Positions 57,562-64,000 of a stretch of DNA of 64,000 nt are shown here, piece by piece. Every line of letters starts with the position of its first letter. Positions within the stretch are counted from its first letter, which is position 1. Below the pieces are notes generated by a model. The model did no database searches. It was given only the letters and a program-made list of their open reading frames with translations, and had not been told where the DNA came from. The DNA comes from Roseicella sp. DB1501. Its GTDB lineage: Bacteria; Pseudomonadota; Alphaproteobacteria; Acetobacterales; Acetobacteraceae. The translations under genes and the position numbers were made by a program. The stretch is taken from assembly GCF_013112485.1 (NCBI RefSeq), contig NZ_JABFHG010000007.1:248001-312000 (forward strand), written 5' to 3'.

Positions 57562-58791
57562 TCAGCCCCGGCCGAAGGGCGCCGCCGCGCCCGGTGCGAG
57601 CTCGGCCATCACCTGGCGGAAGGCGTCGCGGTAGTCGGTGGCGACGCGGAGATCGACGCCATCCTCGAGCGCATCGGTCGAGAGCCCCGGCCAGGGTCCG
57701 AAATGCCGCCCGAGGCCGAAGCCGCGCCGCCCGCCGCCGCCGAAGGCGAAGACCGTCCCGGCCCGGCCATGATCGGTGCCGCCGCTGCGGTTGGCGCGCA
57801 GCCGCCGCCCGAACTCGCTGGTCACCAGCACCGTCCAGCGGCGCGGCAGGTCCCGCAGATCGGCATCGAGCGCGGCGAGGCCGCGGCTCAGCAGCCGCAC
57901 CCTGGCCTCGAAGCGGCCGGCCTGGCCGTCATGCGTGTCCCAGCCGCCGAGATCGAGGGCCGCCGCGGCGAGGCCGGGCTGCAGCCGCGCCACCTGGGCG
58001 ATGGTGGCGAGGCCGCGCCCGAACTCGGCGGCCGGGCCGTAATCGGCGCCATTCGCCGGCACATAGGGCAATGGCTGGCCTCCAGGATCGCGCGGCAGCG
58101 CCCGGTCCAGGCTTCGCAGCCGGACCAGCGCGTCACGACCGGCCAGCGCCATCGGCCCGCCGGGCCGCGCATGCAGCGCCTCGAGCATCGCCGCGCCGAA
58201 GGCGCCGCCCGGCAGGTCGAGGCCGCGCGCCAGGCCCGGCACCGCCAGGCCGCGATGCCCGCCGGCGAGTTCCGCGGGCAGGCGTTCCTGCCCCGCCAGC
58301 GCCGCCATCGGCGCCGGGCCGCTCGCCCGTTCCGCCCAGGCGGCCAGCCAGCCGGCGCGACCCGCCGCCTCCCCCGTATGCCCCTGCCCCAGGCCCATCA
58401 TCGCCTGCGCCTCGAAATGGCTGCGCGTCGGCTGCGGCACGCCGGCCGCCGGCCAGATGGCCATCCGGCCCTGGCGCCAGATCGCGGCGAGGCCTGCCGC
58501 CTCGGGATGCAGCCGGAAATCCGTCGCCGGCGAGGCGTCGAGCCGCTCGCCCGCCCGCTCACCCTCGGCGGCGTTGCGCAGCGTCGGGACGCGCAGCGCG
58601 ACGAAATCGGCATCGTCGGCGGGCGAGAGGAAGTGCAGCCCGTCCATCCCGCCGCGCAGGAAGACGAAGATCAGCAGCGGCACCTCCGTCGCCGCCGCCG
58701 GCTGGGCGAAGGCCATGCCGCGCAGTCCCGGCGCGGCGGCGGTGGCGAGGCCGGCCCGCAGCAGGCCGCGGCGGCCGAGCAGCATCGTCAT
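57562..58791 (-). CDS. DUF1501 family secreted protein
   Basis: 409 residues with a twin-arginine signal (GRRGLLRAGLATAAAPG...MAFAQPA). The mature part has LLIFVFLRGGMDGLHFLSP and, near the end, VTSEFGRRLRANRSGGTDHGRAGTVFAFGG, which mark DUF1501 and its alkaline-phosphatase/sulfatase-like fold. The function is unknown. The start is at MTMLLGRRG (58791); the frame is open further upstream. It follows the DUF1800 gene by 151 nt, the usual pair. Confidence 0.88.
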   Translation of the reverse strand: MTMLLGRRGLLRAGLATAAAPGLRGMAFAQPAAATEVPLLIFVFLRGGMDGLHFLSPADDADFVALRVPTLRNAAEGERAGERLDASPATDFRLHPEAAGLAAIWRQGRMAIWPAAGVPQPTRSHFEAQAMMGLGQGHTGEAAGRAGWLAAWAERASGPAPMAALAGQERLPAELAGGHRGLAVPGLARGLDLPGGAFGAAMLEALHARPGGPMALAGRDALVRLRSLDRALPRDPGGQPLPYVPANGADYGPAAEFGRGLATIAQVARLQPGLAAAALDLGGWDTHDGQAGRFEARVRLLSRGLAALDADLRDLPRRWTVLVTSEFGRRLRANRSGGTDHGRAGTVFAFGGGGRRGFGLGRHFGPWPGLSTDALEDGVDLRVATDYRDAFRQVMAELAPGAAAPFGRG

Positions 58792-58942
58792 GGTCCGCGC
58801 ATCCCTCCGCTTGAAGCGCCTGTCAGAACCGTCGCTGTCCGTTGTCCTGTCGCGGCTTTGCCGCGGCAGGCTGTGACGCGGCTTGGGCAGGGGGGCTCCA
58901 CGGGTGCCCCGCAAAGCCGCGCAGCGGTCTCGTGGGGGGGTC

Positions 58943-60511
58943 TTAGGCCCATTGGAAAGCCGGCGCGGTCAGCACCCAGCCGGCCAGTTCCGCCACCTCG
59001 CCCGGGCCGGGGCGCGGGTTGCGGCCGGCGCCGGTCCAGACCGCCGCCACCGTCTCCGCCACCGGCCCTCCGCCTGGCCCGAGGGCGAGCTGTGCCAGAT
59101 ACGCGGCCACTGCCCCTGCCGGCTGCCTGGCCAGGATCTGGGCGAGCAGCGCATCGTCATGGCCCAGCCCGGTGCGGGCCAGGGAGAGCAGCATCGTCCA
59201 GCGGGCCCTGAGCGCCCCGGCGCCATCGTATTGCGTGGCGTCCAGCGGCTGGCCGTCCGGCGAGGGCCAGCCGAAAAGGAGCTGCCCGGCCGCCGCCATC
59301 TGGCCGAAGACCGCCGGGCCGGCGAAGGGCAGCCCATAGGCCCGCATCGCCGCGGCGACGGCATCGAGCGGCCGGCGCATGCGCCCGAGCGCCGGATCGC
59401 CGATCTCCGGCCCGGCGAGCACGGCGCGCACCACGCGGGCGATCTGGTCCGGCGCGGCGGCGTGCTGGCGGAAGGCGGCCACCGCCCGCGCCAGGACCGG
59501 CTCCGGCACGCTGCCCTGCGGCGTGGCGCCGACCAGCCAGCGCGCCAGCTTGGCGCAGACGAAGCGCGCCGTCGCCGGATGCCCGGCCAGCAGGTCGAGC
59601 ACCGCGCGGCCATGCGCCATGGGGCCGGCGAAGGGGTCGAGCTGCCGGCCGAGGACCTGCTTCTGGTAGGGGTCGTGCCAGGCTTCGACGAAGAGGAACT
59701 CGCCGGTATCCGGCAGCCGCCACCCGGGGCCGACCGGCTGCCCCGCCGCCACACTCCAGCCGGTGAAGGCGCGCGCCGCCTCCCAGACATCGGCATCGAC
59801 ATAGCCCGCTGGATGCCCTGCGGCGTTGCGCGGCACGTCGCGGTTGCTGCGCGCCGCGCCGAAATAGGCGGGCCGGCCCAGCGTGTGCAGCTCCAGCAGC
59901 TCCCGGGCGTAGTTCTCGTTCGGCGCGCCGGCGCGCGAGCTCTGGTTGTTGAGGTAGTAGAGCATTGCCGGCGCCGTCGCGGTCGCCTCCAGCAGGGCGC
60001 GGAAATTCCCGAGCGCCTGGCCGCGGATGCGCCGGTCGTAGTCGATGAGCGAGACGCTGACCTGGCCGCCGGCGACGCTGCCGACCGAGAAATGGTCGTG
60101 CCAGAACTCCACCAGCCGCTCACGCAGCTGCGCCTCGGCCGCCACCTTGCGGAGCAGGGTGGCGGTCATCAGCTCGACGCGGCCGCGATCCACCTCGGGC
60201 GGCGGCACCGGCCGGTCCTGGCGCGGGGAGAAGCGGTAATTCTCGCTCTGGCTCATCGCCAGCCGGGTCAGCGGCCGCTCCTCCTCCAGCGCCGGCCAGC
60301 GCCCTTCCGCAGCGGCGTAGCGGATCGGCAGGCGGATGGCGGCGAGCTGCGCCGCAAGGGCGGGCTCCTCCGCCGGCAGGGCGAGCTGGCGGTCGAGCCA
60401 GGGGCCAAGGCCGCCGCGGGCCAGCGCCTCCGCCTCGCCCGGACGGGCGCCGTAGGCGGCACGCGCGAGGATGCGATGGGCAGCGTCGAGGCTGGGTGCC
60501 GATGCGGCCAA
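58943..60511 (-). CDS. DUF1800 family protein
   Basis: 522 residues. Typical segments: AAHRILARAAYGARPGEAEALA at the start, LRERLVEFWHDHFSVGS, NFRALLEATATAPAMLYYLNNQ and NENYARELLELHTLG. DUF1800 genes nearly always precede DUF1501 genes; the pair has been linked to exported or surface functions, but no activity is established. The start is the TTG at 60511, with AGGAGA 5 nt upstream. No classical signal peptide is visible at this start. Confidence 0.88.
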   Translation of the reverse strand: MAASAPSLDAAHRILARAAYGARPGEAEALARGGLGPWLDRQLALPAEEPALAAQLAAIRLPIRYAAAEGRWPALEEERPLTRLAMSQSENYRFSPRQDRPVPPPEVDRGRVELMTATLLRKVAAEAQLRERLVEFWHDHFSVGSVAGGQVSVSLIDYDRRIRGQALGNFRALLEATATAPAMLYYLNNQSSRAGAPNENYARELLELHTLGRPAYFGAARSNRDVPRNAAGHPAGYVDADVWEAARAFTGWSVAAGQPVGPGWRLPDTGEFLFVEAWHDPYQKQVLGRQLDPFAGPMAHGRAVLDLLAGHPATARFVCAKLARWLVGATPQGSVPEPVLARAVAAFRQHAAAPDQIARVVRAVLAGPEIGDPALGRMRRPLDAVAAAMRAYGLPFAGPAVFGQMAAAGQLLFGWPSPDGQPLDATQYDGAGALRARWTMLLSLARTGLGHDDALLAQILARQPAGAVAAYLAQLALGPGGGPVAETVAAVWTGAGRNPRPGPGEVAELAGWVLTAPAFQWA

Positions 60512-60684
60512 GGCAGTCTCCTGGCGAAGCCGGTCGCTCCGGAACGATAGCCAAACGCTAGGCTCCGGCCGGCACGCAGGTCGAATGAAGTCGGGTGAAG
60601 AAATGTCACATGTCTTAACGCCGGACCGGTTCTGCCGCCGGACACCCGCTGGACACCCGCCCTGGCCTGGACTATCCGCCCGGC

Positions 60685-61816
60685 ATGCGTGCTGACGCCG
60701 AATCCCTGAACGAGCAGATCACCGCCTCGGTGTCCCTGCTGAGGAGGCATCTTTGACTGGGATGCCGCCCTTCGCCGCCTCGACGAGCTGAACGCCCGGG
60801 CCGAGGACCCCAGCCTCTGGAACGACGCCGCCGCGGCACAGGCGCTGATGCGCGAGCGCGGCCGCATCGCCGACCAGGTGGAAGGCGTGCGCAAGCTTGA
60901 ACAGGCGGTGCGCGATGCGCTGGAGCTGATCGAGCTGGCGGAGGCGGAGGCGGACAGCGCGACCGCCGATGCCGCCGTCGCCGACCTCAAGGCCCTGGCT
61001 GCCGAGGCCAAGCGGCGCGAGATCGAGAGCCTGCTCTCGGGCGAGGCCGATGCCAACGACGCCTATCTGGAAGTGAATGCCGGAGCTGGCGGCACCGAGG
61101 CGCAGGACTGGGCCGAGATGCTGCTACGCATGTACCAGCGCTGGGCCGAGCAGCATGGCTACAAGGTCTCGCTGACCGAGCGGAGCGACGGCGAGGAGGC
61201 GGGCGTGAAGTCGGCCACCATCCAGGTGAGCGGCCCGAACGCCTATGGCTGGCTGAAGACCGAGAGCGGCGTGCACCGCCTGGTGCGCATCAGCCCCTTC
61301 GGCGGCAACGACAAGCGCCAGACCAGCTTCGCCAGCGTCTATGTCTATCCGGTGGTCGACGACAGGATCGAGATCGAGATCAACCCGGCCGACCTGAAGA
61401 CCGACACCTTCCGCGCCTCCGGCGCCGGCGGCCAGCACGTGAACAAGACGGAATCCGGCGTGCGCTTCACCCATCTGCCGACCGGCATCGTGGTGGCCTC
61501 CACCCAGGATCGCAGCCAGCACCGCAACCGCGCCATCGCCATGGAGATGCTGAAGGCCCGCCTCTACGAGCTTGAGCTCTCGAAGCGCGAGGCGGTCGCG
61601 GCGGGCGTCGAGGCCGGCAAGACCGATATCGGCTGGGGCCACCAGATCCGGAATTACGTGCTGCAGCCCTATCAGCTGGTGAAGGACCTGCGGACCAACC
61701 TGGAGAAGGGCAACCCGGCCTCGGTCCTCGACGGCGACCTGGACGACTTCATGGCAGCGGCGCTGGCGGCCCGGGTCGGCGCCACCCGCTCTGAGGCGAG
61801 CGCAAACGCGCGTTGA
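60685..61816 (+). CDS. prfB: Peptide chain release factor 2, programmed +1 frameshift
   Basis: Terminates translation at UGA and UAA. Two joined frames give 376 residues: ATG at 60685 to CTT at 60753 (23 codons), then a +1 shift over the T of the in-frame TGA (60754-60756), resuming at GAC 60755. The joined sequence [28 protein letters not shown] matches RF2 closely. The stop-codon-recognising SPF tripeptide is in RISPFGG and the catalytic GGQ in [12 protein letters not shown]. Expression is autoregulated: low RF2 favours the frameshift. It diverges from the DUF1800 gene. Confidence 0.96.
60742..60757 (+). promoter_or_regulatory. RF2 recoding site
   Basis: An internal Shine-Dalgarno AGGAGG (60742-60747), a 3-nt spacer CAT, then the slippery CTT TGA C (60751-60757). 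This is the classical arrangement that pushes the ribosome forward one base on CTT when RF2 is scarce. Confidence 0.93.
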
Positions 61817-61907
61817 GTCGCGGTGCGGCGGGGCCCCTCGCCTGACCCCAGGCGGCCCAGGCCGCGCCGTCGGGACCGTCCCACCGGGCGGCGCCCAGGC
61901 CTCGCGA

Positions 61908-62195
61908 TCACGGATGCGGGTCGCGCCGCCCCCCGTTCTGCAGCCGCAAGGTCACGCCCTGCCGCACCGAAGGATGCCGTAGCGAGATCTCGCCGGTGCG
62001 GATCGCCGCCTGCCAGCCGCAGCTGCGGGCATGCCGCATCAGATTGGCGGGCAGGCGAATGACTCCCTCCGGGGCTCGACGGCTCGAGACCAGGATGCGG
62101 TCGGTGGCGAACTCCACACGCCAGCCATCGCGCTGGGCCATGCGGAGAAGCGTGGAGAGGACAGACCAATCGGTCCGGTCGAAGGCGGGCTGCAT
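61908..62195 (-). CDS. Small protein of unknown function
   Basis: 95 residues: MQPAFDRTDWSVLSTLLRMAQRDGWRVEFATDRILVSSRR, then RLPANLMRHARSCGWQAAIRTGEISLRHPSVRQGVTLRL. The mix of residues looks like a folded alpha/beta protein rather than an antisense shadow, but the ribosome binding site is weak and I recognise no family. Convergent with prfB. Confidence 0.5.
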   Translation of the reverse strand: MQPAFDRTDWSVLSTLLRMAQRDGWRVEFATDRILVSSRRAPEGVIRLPANLMRHARSCGWQAAIRTGEISLRHPSVRQGVTLRLQNGGRRDPHP

Positions 62196-62354
62196 GTGTC
62201 GAGGCTAATGACCGGCGCAGCACGGCGTTCCGATGCCCGCGTAAAAGTGCGGCCGGGCGGCCAGTCCGCCGCTGCGTGCTCTGGCCGCGGAGTCTTTCGA
62301 TCAACTTTTACCTTTTACACAGGGGTGAGTTTTCTATCTGCAAGGCCAGGCCGG

Positions 62355-63614
62355 ATGCGGGTTCTGTTCGTCCACCAGAATTTCCCGGCGCAGTACCGCC
62401 ATGTGGCGCCGGCCCTGGCGCGCCGCCCGGGGGTGCAGGTGCTGGCCCTGTCCGAGACGGCCGGGGAGACACTGCCTGGCGTCCGGCATGTCCGCTACAA
62501 GCCGCCGGCAACGGGGCAGGAGGGCACGCATCGCTACCTGCGCCGGCTGGAGAACGCCACCTATCGCGGGCAGCAGGTCGCCCGCGCCTGCCTCGCGCTG
62601 AAGGAGCACGGCTTCACCCCCGACCTGGTCTGCTGCCATCCCGGCTGGGGCGAAGGCCTCTTCCTGCGTGATGTCTGGGCGGATGCGCGCATGCTCTACT
62701 ACTACGAGTTCTACTACGCCGCCGCCGGCGGGGATGTCGGCTTCGATCCGCCCGGTCAGCCGCTGCCGATCGACGATGCCTGCCGGATCCGGATGCTGAA
62801 CGCCAATCACCTGCTCTGCCTGCAGGCTTCGGATTGGGGACATACGGCGACGCGCTGGCAGGCGAGCCGCTTCCCCGGCTGGGCGCGGCAGCGCCTCTCC
62901 GTGGTGCATGAGGGCATCGACACCGGGACCATCCGGCGTCTGCCGGACCCCCGCTTCCGCCTGCCGAACGGCGCCGTGCTGCGGCCGGGCGACGAGGTGG
63001 TGACCTTCGTCGGCCGCGGGCTCGAACCCTATCGCGGCTTCCCGACCTTCATGCGGGCGCTGCCGGCGATCCTCGCGGAGCGGCCCGCTGCCCAGGTGGT
63101 GCTGGTCGGCGGCGACGAGCCGCATTACGGCAGTCGGCCACGCGAGGGCGGCGCCACCTGGCGGGAGGTGATGCTGGCCGAGCTCGGCGACCGGCTCGAC
63201 CTCTCGCGGGTGCATTTCACCGGCAAGATCCCGCATGCCGAACTGCAGGCCTTGCTCGGCCTCTCCTCGGCGCATGTCTACCTGACCTATCCCTTCGTGC
63301 TGTCCTGGTCGATGCTGGAAGCCATGGCGAATGAGTGCCTGGTCATCGGCTCCGCCACGCCGCCGGTGCAGGAGGTCATCGAGGATGGTCGCAACGGCCT
63401 CCTGGTCGATTTCCATTCGCCTGAGCAGGTGGCGGCGGCGGTGGTGCGGGCGCTGGCCCGGCCCGAGGCCTACCTTCCGCTGCGGGCCGCGGCGCGACGC
63501 AGCATCCTCGATCACTACGATCTTCATTCCCGCTGCCTACCGGATCTGATTAGGCTGATCGACGCCGTCGCGGCCGGACAGTCACCAGCGGATTTTGATG
63601 CTTTGGTTGAGTAG
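62355..63614 (+). CDS. Glycosyltransferase family 4-like protein
   Basis: 419 residues from MRVLFVHQNFPAQYRHVAPAL (start at 62355; the frame is open upstream without homology). GT-B fold: VHEGIDTGTIRR in the hinge, TFVGRGLEPYRGFPTFMRALPAI at the start of the donor domain, VHFTGKIPHAELQALLGLSSAHVYLTYPFVLSWSMLEAMANECLVIGS (nucleotide-sugar site with the conserved E) and APPVQEVIEDGRNGLLVDF-type end. It resembles GT4 enzymes of polysaccharide synthesis. A GDP-mannose gene follows. AT-rich stretches flank the gene on both sides. Confidence 0.88.
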   Translation: MRVLFVHQNFPAQYRHVAPALARRPGVQVLALSETAGETLPGVRHVRYKPPATGQEGTHRYLRRLENATYRGQQVARACLALKEHGFTPDLVCCHPGWGEGLFLRDVWADARMLYYYEFYYAAAGGDVGFDPPGQPLPIDDACRIRMLNANHLLCLQASDWGHTATRWQASRFPGWARQRLSVVHEGIDTGTIRRLPDPRFRLPNGAVLRPGDEVVTFVGRGLEPYRGFPTFMRALPAILAERPAAQVVLVGGDEPHYGSRPREGGATWREVMLAELGDRLDLSRVHFTGKIPHAELQALLGLSSAHVYLTYPFVLSWSMLEAMANECLVIGSATPPVQEVIEDGRNGLLVDFHSPEQVAAAVVRALARPEAYLPLRAAARRSILDHYDLHSRCLPDLIRLIDAVAAGQSPADFDALVE

Positions 63615-63739
63615 GATTCTGTTCGTAGAAAATTATTAGGGAGAGCCAGGTGCCGCGGCCGCGGCGCAGCATGGCCCAACTCTCGCCTGCTTCCGGGCGC
63701 TTGTTCGGGTGGGCTCCAGATACGAAGGGCGGCTCAGCA

Positions 63740-64000
63740 GTGATCGTTCCGGTGATCCTTTCGGGTGGTACGGGCACCCGGCTCTGGCCCCTCTCGCGCG
63801 AGGGCTATCCGAAGCAGTTCTGGCCGCTGGTCTCGGCCCGGACCATGCTGCAGGAGACGGCGTCGCGCGCGACCGGTGCGGATTTCGCGCCGCCCATGGT
63901 CGTCTGCAACGAGGCGCACCGCTTCCTCGTCGCCGAGCAGCTGCGCGAGGCGGAGATCGAGGGCGCGCGCATCCTGCTCGAGCCGGCGGGCCGCAACAGC
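63740..64000 (+). CDS. Mannose-1-phosphate guanylyltransferase, partial
   Basis: The N-terminal 87 residues before the window ends. The nucleotidyltransferase signature ILSGGTGTRLWPLSREGYPKQFWPL identifies the GMP type (AlgA/ManC), which makes GDP-mannose from mannose-1-phosphate and GTP. I chose the GTG at 63740, which gives the family's N-terminus. A GTG at 63650 (with AGGGAG 6 nt upstream) and an ATG at 63671 are in frame and would add a 30- or 23-residue extension. Confidence 0.88.
   Translation, partial: MIVPVILSGGTGTRLWPLSREGYPKQFWPLVSARTMLQETASRATGADFAPPMVVCNEAHRFLVAEQLREAEIEGARILLEPAGRNS

Overview
The window is from a very GC-rich alphaproteobacterium, most likely a Roseomonas-like member of the Acetobacteraceae. 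This is an inference from high GC content, adk sitting between secY and rpsM (a common alphaproteobacterial order), a Bug-type solute receptor, tandem MgtC-type proteins and several proteins of proteobacterial type. No rRNA, insertion sequence, phage, CRISPR array or replication origin is visible.

Layout. (i) 1-12 kb is mixed metabolism: a partial lipoprotein, rplY-pth-(unknown)-ychF, two tandem MgtC-type membrane proteins, a small lipoprotein, a DUF4169 protein, a dienelactone hydrolase broken by a single in-frame TAG, a DUF3309 peptide, a palindromic element, an FkbM methyltransferase, a Lon-type AAA ATPase without a protease domain, a cyclase-family hydrolase, a Bug receptor and an EamA transporter. 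(ii) 12-40.3 kb is one nearly unbroken minus-strand block, read from high to low coordinate: rplK-rplA-rplJ-rplL-rpoB-rpoC, terminator, rpsL-rpsG-tuf-rpsJ-(S10/spc genes)-secY-adk, a strong internal promoter, then rpsM-rpsK-rpoA-rplQ and a terminator hairpin. fusA is missing from its usual place between rpsG and tuf. (iii) 40.7-47.3 kb is accessory DNA between rplK and nusG: an AaeB/AaeX/AaeA-like efflux set, a HExxH protein with six NPDV repeats, and a PoxB-type pyruvate oxidase. (iv) 47.4-50.2 kb resumes translation and export genes on the minus strand: tRNA-Tyr, tRNA-Gly, a second tuf identical to the first as far as I can read, tRNA-Trp, secE and nusG. (v) 50.2-64 kb holds an RlmB-like methyltransferase with a repeat-coded N-terminus, a hydratase, tRNA-Thr, a 1228-residue hybrid histidine kinase, a DUF1800/DUF1501 pair, prfB with its programmed +1 frameshift, a glycosyltransferase and the start of a mannose-1-phosphate guanylyltransferase.

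Most of the window is the core gene-expression apparatus, with self-consistent promoters (TTGAC-type -35 boxes, 16-17 nt spacers) before rplK, rpsL, rpsM, tRNA-Tyr, tRNA-Trp and tRNA-Thr. I see no clear undescribed multi-gene system. The most interesting items are the protease-less Lon-type ATPase, the NPDV-repeat metalloprotease, the displaced fusA, the accessory block between nusG and rplK, the TAG-interrupted hydrolase, and the long charged extensions on ribosomal proteins L5 and S5.
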